10,425 nt of DNA. Source: Euryarchaeota archaeon UBA124. Its GTDB lineage: Archaea > Thermoplasmatota > Poseidoniia > Poseidoniales > Poseidoniaceae. Under the pieces are notes generated by a model. It ran no database searches. It was not told the DNA's origin and saw nothing but the letters and a program-made list of their open reading frames with translations. Location of the stretch: NCBI GenBank assembly GCA_002502215.1, contig DAPT01000007.1, positions 1 through 10,425 of the forward strand. Reading direction: 5' to 3'. Shown here piece after piece: positions 1 to 5,250 of the stretch (positions are counted from its first letter, which is position 1; each line of letters starts with the position of its first letter). The translations under genes and the position numbers were made by a program.

Positions 1-94
1 CCAACTCCTGGTGCAGAAAACTGAACCAAGTGTTGCTAAGAAACGTTGATTCCTTGCTTGCAAGGTAACTGTGCATGTACACATGCGCAAAGCC
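1..94 (+). other. 3' end of an upstream plus-strand transcript, coding frame undecided
   Basis: A plus-strand terminator follows directly at 95-134, so a plus-strand transcript should end here. All three plus frames are open from the window edge: one stops at 22-24 (TGA, ending PTPGAEN), one at 47-49 (TGA, ending with a basic EPSVAKKR tail) and one at 66-68 (TAA, ending DSLLAR). Any of these could be the C-terminus of a truncated gene, and the sequence alone does not decide. Short dyads lie at about 52-65 (CCTTGC/GCAAGG) and 71-88 (GCATGT/ACATGC core). Confidence 0.3.
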
Positions 95-134
95 GCCCCT
101 GTACACATTCCGGTGTGTACAGGGGCCTTTTTTT
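95..134 (+). terminator. Hairpin plus T-run transcription terminator
   Basis: A perfect 13-bp inverted repeat (95-107 with 114-126, GC-rich at its base) encloses a 6-nt loop, TTCCGG, and is followed by seven T (128-134). This is the layout of a bacterial intrinsic terminator. Archaeal RNA polymerase needs mainly the T-tract, so the hairpin may add transcript stability. The T-run is on the plus strand, so it serves a gene upstream of the window or ending at its edge. Confidence 0.8.
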
Positions 135-230
135 ATTATAAAATTCGCTTCATTAGGATATCCCAACACATTACCTTGTGAGTCTACCCACATCTTCTGG
201 AATATATTCTCATAAAATTATAGCGTTCTG

Positions 231-238
231 CTTATACA
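231..238 (+). promoter_or_regulatory. TATA-like box before the NTF2-like gene
   Basis: CTTATACA is centred about 25 nt before the ATG at 260, the spacing expected for a leaderless archaeal transcript. Two further AT-rich blocks (201-208 and 212-222) lie upstream and are alternatives. No Shine-Dalgarno site immediately precedes the ATG. This is inferred from spacing only. Confidence 0.45.
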
Positions 239-259
239 CTAGTTGGATAAGGCGCATTT

Positions 260-607
260 ATGTCGATTATTACCGCATACAATGAAGCTTGGAGAAATGG
301 AGATACGGAAGCACTCAATGCCATCGTTCACGAAGATTTCGTGTTCAATCCGCATGTCGGCGGCCAAACAATGGGTAAGTCTGACATCATGCAGTTCGCA
401 GGTTCAGGACACGTTACCTCTGAGAACGATCGAATCTTGTTTGAGAATGAAGAAGTTGGCGTTGCTCACTCCATCGTTCACTTTGCCAACGATTCTGACT
501 CCGAGGCTGTTCTTTCCTTTATGCGTTTCAAGGACGGACAAATCATCTCAATGGAAACAGGGGCGACACCTCTCTCGGACGACTACAAACTCGTCGGACA
601 GGATTGA
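260..607 (+). CDS. NTF2/SnoaL-like small protein
   Basis: This 115-residue protein has the size and pattern of the NTF2/SnoaL-like cone fold. An N-terminal helix (AYNEAWRNGDTEALNAIV, about 6-23) leads into the family's 'HEDFVFNP' strand (24-31). A GxxxGK-like segment and later strands follow, with 'SEAVLSFMRFKDGQIISME' at about 80-98. Members of this fold include ketosteroid isomerases, polyketide cyclases and many binding proteins of unknown ligand. No catalytic residue set can be assigned, so the substrate is unknown. There is no signal peptide or membrane segment, so it is probably cytosolic. A TATA-like box 25 nt before the ATG suggests a single-gene leaderless transcript. Its stop codon lies two bases from the stop of the convergent dehydrogenase gene. 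The fold call is fairly secure and the function is open. Confidence 0.75.
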   Translation: MSIITAYNEAWRNGDTEALNAIVHEDFVFNPHVGGQTMGKSDIMQFAGSGHVTSENDRILFENEEVGVAHSIVHFANDSDSEAVLSFMRFKDGQIISMETGATPLSDDYKLVGQD

Positions 608-609
608 GT

Positions 610-1458
610 TCAATAGGTGTAGAAACCTTCTCCGGTCTTTCGACCGAGTTTGCCTTCCTCAACCATTTGGATGAGCAGTGGTGCAGGTGCGTACTTCTCC
701 TGCTTTAGTCCTTCATAGAGGACGTTCATGATGTGAAGGACGGTATCGAGGCCGATCAAATCAGACAGGGCGAGTGGGCCGATTGGATGGTTCATTCCTA
801 ACTTCATGATTCCATCTATGGCTTCCGGCTCTGCAACGCCTTCCTGAAGCGTAAGGATGGCTTCATTGAGCATTGGACAGAGGATTCTGTTGGAGACGAA
901 ACCAGGGGAATCGTTGCATGAAAGAGCAATCTTTCCCATCTTTTCCGAGGCTCCGATCACAGCTGCATTGGTTTCTGTACTGGTCTTGTTGCCGTTGATG
1001 ACTTCGACCAACTTCATGATTGGAACTGGGTTCATGAAGTGCATGCCAATGACCTTGTCCGGACGATTCGTTGCATCAGCGATGGTGCTAATGGAAATCG
1101 AGGACGTGTTGGAAGCGAGAATGGTTTTTGGCTTGCAGATTGAATCAAGTTCTGCGAAAATGGATGTTTTCAAATCAACAATCTCAGGAACTGCTTCAAC
1201 CACAAGGTCGCAATCAGCACAGTCTGCGCGATCGGTTGAGAGGGAAATACGAGCAATGGTTGCATCTGCATGTTCCTGTGTCATCCGTTCTTTGGATACG
1301 AGTTTTCCAAGCGATCGTTCAATGGTCGCTAGGCCCTTGTCCACATATGCTTGTTTGATGTCGATCATGGTCACGTTGTATCCGGCTGCTGCTGCGACTT
1401 GTGTGATACCGTTCCCCATCTGTCCTGCGCCTAGAACGGCGATGCTCTGGATTGTCAT
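610..1458 (-). CDS. hbd: 3-hydroxyacyl-CoA (3-hydroxybutyryl-CoA) dehydrogenase
   Basis: This enzyme oxidises (S)-3-hydroxyacyl-CoA to 3-ketoacyl-CoA with NAD+, the third step of beta-oxidation, and can run in reverse. From the ATG at 1458 it is 282 residues, the usual length for stand-alone Hbd enzymes. The N-terminal Rossmann motif GAGQMG (10-15) and acidic D33 indicate NAD(H). The family's catalytic residues are visible: S119, H140 in 'GMHFMNPVPIMKLVEVI', E152 and N190 in 'SPGFVSNR'. The C-terminal helical domain ends in the usual 'GRKTGEGFYTY'. An in-frame ATG nine codons upstream (1485) exists, but GGAG (complement of 1465-1468) sits 6 nt before the 1458 ATG and decides the start. It lies 47 nt downstream of tRNA-Gln on the same strand. 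No hydratase or thiolase gene is in view, so chain-length preference and metabolic direction are unknown. Confidence 0.92.
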   Translation of the reverse strand: MTIQSIAVLGAGQMGNGITQVAAAAGYNVTMIDIKQAYVDKGLATIERSLGKLVSKERMTQEHADATIARISLSTDRADCADCDLVVEAVPEIVDLKTSIFAELDSICKPKTILASNTSSISISTIADATNRPDKVIGMHFMNPVPIMKLVEVINGNKTSTETNAAVIGASEKMGKIALSCNDSPGFVSNRILCPMLNEAILTLQEGVAEPEAIDGIMKLGMNHPIGPLALSDLIGLDTVLHIMNVLYEGLKQEKYAPAPLLIQMVEEGKLGRKTGEGFYTY

Positions 1459-1464
1459 GTATTG

Positions 1465-1468
1465 CTCC
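1465..1468 (-). promoter_or_regulatory. Shine-Dalgarno site of the hydroxyacyl-CoA dehydrogenase
   Basis: GGAG read on the minus strand lies 6 nt before the ATG at 1458. It favours that start over the in-frame ATG at 1485. Confidence 0.6.
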
Positions 1469-1491
1469 AAACGAAAGCAATTCATGAAGTT

Positions 1492-1499
1492 GCGTATTT
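1492..1499 (-). promoter_or_regulatory. Possible TATA-like box between tRNA-Gln and the dehydrogenase
   Basis: Read on the minus strand the site is GTAAATAC. Initiation about 25 nt downstream would fall near 1471, giving a leader of roughly 13 nt that just includes the GGAG site. Co-transcription with the upstream tRNA is the alternative. This is a weak inference from position. Confidence 0.3.
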
Positions 1500-1505
1500 A
1501 CAAAG

Positions 1506-1578
1506 TAGCCCGACTCGGATTCGAACCGAGGTCGGCGGGACCAAAACCCACCATGATGGACCACTACACTATCGGGCT
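1506..1578 (-). tRNA. trnQ: tRNA-Gln (anticodon TTG)
   Basis: The minus strand folds into a complete 73-nt cloverleaf. The 7-bp acceptor stem AGCCCGA/TCGGGCT is perfect and the discriminator base is A. The D-arm carries GG in its loop, and the 5-bp anticodon stem GTGGG/CCCGC includes one T-G pair. The loop TTTTGGT places TTG at positions 34-36. The T-arm is CTCGG-TTCGAAT-CCGAG. UUG decodes glutamine CAA and, by wobble, CAG. The 3' CCA is not encoded, as in many archaea, so it must be added by CCA-adding enzyme. No intron is present. It lies between the HD-domain gene (50 nt upstream) and the acyl-CoA oxidation gene (47 nt downstream) on the same strand, so processing from a longer transcript is possible. 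An A-rich patch about 26 nt upstream (near 1604) could be its own promoter. Confidence 0.96.
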
Positions 1579-1628
1579 GTGAACTGTGGGCAGATGTTCT
1601 TGTTTTTGTCCTTGTCGGCTTGATGCCC

Positions 1629-2111
1629 TCATTCAAGCAAGGATGCGAATTCTGTACCGTCTGTTTTCGAGCGAGCGCTGGTGATAAATTCGCTCAAATC
1701 AAGACCTTGATGTTGGTAACGCATCGCTTGCAAACCCATGTCGAGTTTGTCCATGCTCTTTACGAATTGTGCCTCCTTGCTTGTTCCTTGCTCGTATTCA
1801 TCAAACAAATCAACCCATTGCGGAGCAATTTTGAGCATTCCAGCACGCTCTAGGTCATGCTTTTCCTGTCCTTTGATGGCATCGTGTGGTGTAAGGTCAC
1901 CCACAACAATTTCTGCTACGTCGTGGACAAGACACATCGAGAGAACTCTGGACAGATCGAGATGATCTGGACACAAACGTAAGGCCAAGACAGCCATTCC
2001 CCATGAGTGAGCAGCCACTGACTCAGGGTTCTCGACACCTGCTCGTACCCAACCTGTTCGAGGTATATCTTTCAATTGTAAAAGTGTGAGAAGTTCTTCT
2101 CGCATGAGCAT
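1629..2111 (-). CDS. HD-domain hydrolase, HDDC2/YfbR-like (5'-deoxynucleotidase family)
   Basis: Proteins of this family are metal-dependent phosphohydrolases, and characterised YfbR/HDDC2 members dephosphorylate deoxynucleoside 5'-monophosphates. From the ATG at 2111 the protein has 160 residues. The signature 'GWVRAGVENPESVAAHS' (20-36) gives the first metal histidine H35. 'LVHDVAE' (62-68) gives the H63-D64 pair, with E67 nearby. 'KSMDKLDM' (118-125) gives the final aspartate, D121. All four expected metal ligands are present, so it is probably active. A longer frame begins at 2207 but would run deep into the divergent glycosylase gene and adds nothing family-like, so 2111 (or the ATG at 2105) is preferred. 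No clear Shine-Dalgarno site is seen. It is divergent from the glycosylase and upstream of tRNA-Gln. A role in nucleotide-pool housekeeping is inferred, and the exact substrate is unknown. Confidence 0.85.
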   Translation of the reverse strand: MLMREELLTLLQLKDIPRTGWVRAGVENPESVAAHSWGMAVLALRLCPDHLDLSRVLSMCLVHDVAEIVVGDLTPHDAIKGQEKHDLERAGMLKIAPQWVDLFDEYEQGTSKEAQFVKSMDKLDMGLQAMRYQHQGLDLSEFITSARSKTDGTEFASLLE

Positions 2112-2156
2112 GGGAGTGGACGAGTACTCAAAACCCCTGTGCTTCTCGGTGAAGGC
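2112..2156. promoter_or_regulatory. Short divergent promoter region, HD hydrolase / DNA glycosylase
   Basis: Only about 45 bp separate the two divergent start codons. GGTGA at 2148-2152 is the glycosylase Shine-Dalgarno site, 4 nt from the ATG at 2157, and decides that start over the in-frame GTG at 2139. No convincing TATA box is seen for either gene, so at least one promoter may lie inside the opposing coding sequence. Confidence 0.5.
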
Positions 2157-2768
2157 ATGCAGAAAGGTGAACCGTCTTGGTGGAATGAGGCAATTACGTA
2201 CTTCCAAGATGATGGAATCATGTCGGCATGCATCGAAACATACGGTACAGATGGCCTGAAAGGAAGAGGCGATTTGTTCTACACGATCGTTCGTTCAATC
2301 GTTGGCCAACAGATCAGTGTGATTGCAGCAGAAAGTATCTGGAACCGATTCGAAACCATGGTCGGACAAGTTACTCCAGAGCAGGTTCGCCAATTCACCA
2401 AAGAAGAAATTGCCTCATGTGGAATTACACGCCCAAAAAGCGGTTACATTCTCGGCTTAGCCAATGATTCGGAAGAACTTCTCAATTTTCCTTACTCGAC
2501 TTCGACCGAGCCTGAGGTTCGCAAACACCTTATCCAATTCAAAGGGGTTGGACCATGGACGGCTGAAATGGTGATGATCTTCGCGCTCCTACTGCCCGAT
2601 GTTTACAGTCCGAAAGACATCGGCTTGGTCAATGGCATCAAACGATTGTTTCCTGAGGTGGAATCCATGGATCAGGCAGAAAAAGTAGCAGAACGTTGGG
2701 CTCCTTATCGTACAATGGCTTGTTGGTATCTCTGGAGAACGCTTGACCCGATTCCAGTGGAATACTAA
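2157..2768 (+). CDS. DNA-3-methyladenine glycosylase-like HhH-GPD protein
   Basis: The likely role is base-excision repair: flipping out alkylated purines and cleaving the glycosidic bond, leaving an abasic site. The protein has 203 residues from the ATG at 2157. 'IVRSIVGQQISVIAAESIW' (44-62) is the family's first conserved segment. The helix-hairpin-helix 'LIQFKGVGPWTAEMV' (125-139) binds the DNA backbone. 'SPKDIGL' (151-157) supplies the catalytic aspartate D154, in the place of AlkA Asp238. It lacks the extra N-terminal domain of E. coli AlkA and is nearer in size to short archaeal or yeast Mag1-like forms. No four-cysteine iron-sulfur cluster motif follows, which argues against endonuclease III or MutY. 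The GGTGA site 4 nt before the ATG supports the start. The family call is strong, while exact lesion range cannot be read from sequence. Confidence 0.9.
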   Translation: MQKGEPSWWNEAITYFQDDGIMSACIETYGTDGLKGRGDLFYTIVRSIVGQQISVIAAESIWNRFETMVGQVTPEQVRQFTKEEIASCGITRPKSGYILGLANDSEELLNFPYSTSTEPEVRKHLIQFKGVGPWTAEMVMIFALLLPDVYSPKDIGLVNGIKRLFPEVESMDQAEKVAERWAPYRTMACWYLWRTLDPIPVEY

Positions 2769-2786
2769 TCTAGAGTTCGCAAAATG

Positions 2787-2793
2787 ATTATAT
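2787..2793 (+). promoter_or_regulatory. TATA-like box for the 2816 membrane protein
   Basis: ATTATAT is centred 26 nt before the ATG at 2816, with no Shine-Dalgarno site between, consistent with leaderless transcription starting at or next to the start codon. Confidence 0.55.
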
Positions 2794-2815
2794 CTGTTCT
2801 GTTTCTAAGCAAAAC

Positions 2816-3271
2816 ATGCCAAAAACGTTTGACAGAGCCCCAGAGTTACCAAAAATGCGCCGTAGAATCGGTCGAGACACGACTGAACTAATGATCACCA
2901 CACTCGCCTTAATGGGAACTGCAGGTCTAGTTGGAGTAATGATACGTGCTTCAGTCTTCGATATCACTACTCAAGAAGAATATGATTTTATCAAATATTT
3001 CTTTATCTCATCTACAGCAGTTCTTTGGTTGGTTGTCGTACGTTTGGAGTTAACTGCAAAAAAGAAAGCTGAGCAATTGTATGATACGCAAATGAAGGAA
3101 TATGAAATCCTGAGAACGAAGTGGCTGGAAATTGCAACCATGAAGCTTGAAAGAGATGCGCAGAATTCAATGAATCCAAACGTGATGGTTGCACCAAAGG
3201 TTGTTGAAAATCAGATGGTTGAGATTAAATCTGAGCCTGTTGTTGAAACTGGCTCAGATGAGGAGAATTAG
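2816..3271 (+). CDS. Two-helix membrane protein with cytoplasmic coiled-coil tail, function unknown
   Basis: I do not recognise this 151-residue protein. A basic N-terminus (PKMRRRIGR, 12-20) precedes a first hydrophobic helix (about 24-46). An acidic loop (about 47-58) leads to a second helix (about 59-77), followed by a basic, charged, helix-forming stretch (about 80-118) suited to a coiled coil and an acidic tail ending in SDEEN. By the positive-inside rule both termini should be cytoplasmic. The start has a TATA-like box 26 nt upstream. The gene ends in TAG (3269-3271), and the same frame stays open after it for 18 codons into the next small membrane ORF (see findings). It could be a small structural or assembly membrane protein, but nothing shows a reaction. 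Confidence 0.7.
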   Translation: MPKTFDRAPELPKMRRRIGRDTTELMITTLALMGTAGLVGVMIRASVFDITTQEEYDFIKYFFISSTAVLWLVVVRLELTAKKKAEQLYDTQMKEYEILRTKWLEIATMKLERDAQNSMNPNVMVAPKVVENQMVEIKSEPVVETGSDEEN

Positions 3272-3325
3272 CAAAGTGGTCAGGGAACGACCTCGTATGC
3301 ACCACAGCCTCGACGGCTGGTCAAG

Positions 3326-3532
3326 TTGAGCATACTTGAGTACGAAGATCGTCACATTCCACTTCCGCTCTTTTACTCATCAGTTGGTCTGATGACCGGG
3401 TTTACACTCATCTTTCCACTGCTTGGAATCATCACCCTGCCATTAGCGATTATGATCGTATTCTCTATTGTGAGTGGAGATATCTCATTCATCGATGAGG
3501 AAATAAATCCTTTCGTCACTGAGGAAGAGTGA
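3326..3532 (+). CDS. Small hydrophobic membrane protein (TTG start, or read-through extension)
   Basis: The ORF encodes 68 residues with a polar N-terminus (SILEYEDRHIP), one long hydrophobic block (about 14-50, with P31 and P39 possibly kinking it into a hairpin), and an acidic tail ending VTEEE. I do not recognise the family. Between the TAG at 3269-3271 and this ORF there is no ATG or GTG in frame, so the first plausible initiator is TTG at 3326. That TTG lacks a clear Shine-Dalgarno site or TATA box. The next in-frame ATG falls inside the hydrophobic block. The ORF is in the same frame as the preceding membrane protein, so it could be that protein's C-terminal extension. Its stop lies two bases from the stop of the convergent acyl-CoA dehydrogenase gene. 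Confidence 0.55.
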   Translation: MSILEYEDRHIPLPLFYSSVGLMTGFTLIFPLLGIITLPLAIMIVFSIVSGDISFIDEEINPFVTEEE

Positions 3533-3534
3533 GA

Positions 3535-4731
3535 TCATCGATTGATTGCTTCGGAATCTTTCGCAAGATCTCGAGTAATGTTCTTCTGGTGCGATTCAAG
3601 GGTTCCTCCACCGATTTCGAGGAGTTTGGAATCTCGCCACAATCGCTCGACGTGGTACTCGGCTACGTAGCCATAGCCACCCATGACCTGGATTGCAGCA
3701 TCTGCAATCTCCTTCGCAGCGGTCGTGGCGAAGAGTTTTACGCCATCCGAGTCAAGACGTTGACCAGAGGTTCCGAGCTTGATGTTGTTCGCCGTATCGT
3801 AGACATAGGCCCGCATGGCACGGTACTTTGCCCATGACTCTGCTATGTGACGTTGCATTTGTCCAAACGAGCGGATTTGCACGCCAAAGGCTTCTCGCTC
3901 TGATGCATACTTGTTCATTTCATGGAGGCAACGGCGTGCAATTCCGAGTGACATTGCACCAAGGGTTAGGCGTTCAATTTCGAGATTGCCCATCATGTGA
4001 AGAAGAGAACCGCCTTCTTCACCTACAAGATTTGCTGCAGGGACAATGCAGTCATCGAAGACAAGCTCTGCAGTGTTGGATGCACGCATTCCTGTTTTGT
4101 CGAAGATTTTCTGCCCAACACTGAATCCGGGCATTCCTTTCTCAATAAGGAAGGTTGAGAGTTTAACACGTCCCTTTTCATCGAATCCTGTTCGGGCATA
4201 AACCCAGACAACATCCGCAGGTGTTCCTTTATCGTCAATGCAGCCGTTTGTAATCCACATCTTTCGTCCGTTGAGTACCCAATCGCCGTCAGCGTTTTTC
4301 TCGGCGGTTGCGGACAATCCGAGAACGTCTGTGCCTGCGTCGGGCTCCGACATCGCCATCGCTCCTATCCATTCGCCAGAGCAAACCTTTGGAAGAATTC
4401 GAGTTTTCTGTTCCTCGGATCCATTGAATGCAAGGTTGTTGACAAAAAGCATTGAATGGGCTAAGTAGGCAAGTGCAAACCCAGCATCTGAATACGTAAG
4501 TTCTTCATGAGCAATGGTGGCTGCAACCGCATCGAGTCCAGCGCCACCGTATTCTTCTGGCACGGTAATACCGAGCAGGCCAAGTTCACCGAGTTCTCGA
4601 AACAGTTCAATGTTGAATTGCTCTTTTTTGTCGTATTCATGAGCCTGCGGCTCAACGAATTCTTGGACAAAGTCACGAATCATTTCTCGAAGCATTTGGT
4701 GTTCTTCACTCGGATTTGCAAGGTCGATCAT
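3535..4731 (-). CDS. Acyl-CoA dehydrogenase, isovaleryl-CoA-dehydrogenase-like active site
   Basis: This FAD enzyme introduces an alpha-beta double bond in acyl-CoA and passes electrons to electron-transfer flavoprotein. The 398 residues are full length: an N-terminal helical domain (about 1-120), the beta domain with 'AMSEPDAGTDV' (125-135) and 'WITNG' (159-163) that contact FAD and substrate, and the C-terminal helical domain with 'QVMGGYGYVAEYHVER' (348-363). The catalytic base can be located: the 'YEGT' site of short- and medium-chain enzymes is 'IGGGT' (373-377) here, while E253 in 'NLEIERLTLG' matches the isovaleryl-CoA dehydrogenase base. This suggests a branched-chain (leucine pathway) or related substrate, but specificity is inference. 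GGTGA 4 nt before the ATG supports the start. It sits 47 nt downstream of the basic-tailed gene and is probably co-transcribed with it. No ETF genes are in view. Confidence 0.93.
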   Translation of the reverse strand: MIDLANPSEEHQMLREMIRDFVQEFVEPQAHEYDKKEQFNIELFRELGELGLLGITVPEEYGGAGLDAVAATIAHEELTYSDAGFALAYLAHSMLFVNNLAFNGSEEQKTRILPKVCSGEWIGAMAMSEPDAGTDVLGLSATAEKNADGDWVLNGRKMWITNGCIDDKGTPADVVWVYARTGFDEKGRVKLSTFLIEKGMPGFSVGQKIFDKTGMRASNTAELVFDDCIVPAANLVGEEGGSLLHMMGNLEIERLTLGAMSLGIARRCLHEMNKYASEREAFGVQIRSFGQMQRHIAESWAKYRAMRAYVYDTANNIKLGTSGQRLDSDGVKLFATTAAKEIADAAIQVMGGYGYVAEYHVERLWRDSKLLEIGGGTLESHQKNITRDLAKDSEAINR

Positions 4732-4735
4732 GGTC

Positions 4736-4740
4736 TCACC
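4736..4740 (-). promoter_or_regulatory. Shine-Dalgarno site of the acyl-CoA dehydrogenase
   Basis: GGTGA read on the minus strand, 4 nt before the ATG. It has the same core and spacing as the site before the DNA glycosylase (2148-2152), so this is probably the genome's preferred ribosome-binding motif. Confidence 0.6.
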
Positions 4741-4778
4741 ACTACGACCGCAGGGTTCTCCCTTTTTGACGGTTAGTC

Positions 4779-5180
4779 TTAGGTGCGGGGAACTCGTACA
4801 CTTCTCTTGGTGCGCTCATGGCCCATGGGAGGCCTGTTGCGTGTTTGTGAAGGGGCACGAGACGCACGCTTGACTTTCCGCACTCTGGGTTTGTTGAGTG
4901 GAATTTTCCGAGCCCTTTGCCCAACATGACGCAACGGTGAATTGTCCTCAGATTGCTTTGGTGCTTCAAGACCGATATCAGCAAGAAGGTTTGAAGCGGC
5001 AGATTTGTGCGTCACTCCGCTGCGAGCATCGTCAACAATTCTTGATGCAAGGGCAGAAAAAGAGGAGTCTTGAATCGGCTGGTGCTCGCTTTTTTCTCGC
5101 TCTTCCCGTAGGTGTTCCGCCATTAATGCTCGGAGCATAGCTCCGTTTAGTGCATCCTGCTTTCGCTCAATCATATGCAT
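4779..5180 (-). CDS. Small protein with helical N-terminus and long basic disordered tail, function unknown
   Basis: I do not recognise this 133-residue protein. Residues about 4-60 are rich in Ala, Leu, Glu and Arg and should be helical ('IERKQDALNGAMLRALMAEH' is amphipathic). A second short helical patch, 'SAASNLLADIGLEAP', lies at about 60-74. From about 85 to the end the chain is low-complexity and strongly basic (many Arg and Lys with Pro and Ser, ending RSVRVPRT). It has no cysteine cluster, signal peptide or membrane segment. Such a tail suits binding nucleic acid or ribosomes, but that is inference from charge alone. A TATA-like box (TATGTAAA, complement of about 5206-5213) lies about 29 nt before the ATG at 5180, suggesting a short or leaderless 5' end. 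A second in-frame ATG is at 5174. The acyl-CoA dehydrogenase follows by 47 nt on the same strand. Confidence 0.65.
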   Translation of the reverse strand: MHMIERKQDALNGAMLRALMAEHLREEREKSEHQPIQDSSFSALASRIVDDARSGVTHKSAASNLLADIGLEAPKQSEDNSPLRHVGQRARKIPLNKPRVRKVKRASRAPSQTRNRPPMGHERTKRSVRVPRT

Positions 5181-5205
5181 CCCATCCAGCCGGAATTCAG
5201 CCTTT

Positions 5206-5213
5206 TTACATAT
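5206..5213 (-). promoter_or_regulatory. TATA-like box for the basic-tailed protein
   Basis: TATGTAAA on the minus strand, centred about 29 nt before the ATG at 5180. No other purine-rich ribosome site is convincing there. Confidence 0.45.
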
Positions 5214-5250
5214 GAAGATTCGGACTCAAAGGCGGTTGATGCAAGGGATT

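Noticed and set aside
243..674. A 143-codon plus-strand frame overlapping the NTF2-like gene
   Set aside because: It lies in another frame over a gene with a recognisable fold and continues into the convergent dehydrogenase; composition looks random.
857..1582. A 241-codon plus-strand open frame opposite the hydroxyacyl-CoA dehydrogenase
   Set aside because: It is antisense to a clearly real enzyme and runs straight through the tRNA-Gln gene; its translation shows no recognisable motif.
2112..2207. N-terminal extension of the HD-domain protein to 2207
   Set aside because: It would overlap the glycosylase start region and its ribosome site, and the added residues do not match the HD family.
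3269..3271. Pyrrolysine at the TAG
   Set aside because: No Pyl machinery is in view and the host type suggested by the window is not known to use it, so this is kept only as one test under the read-through finding.
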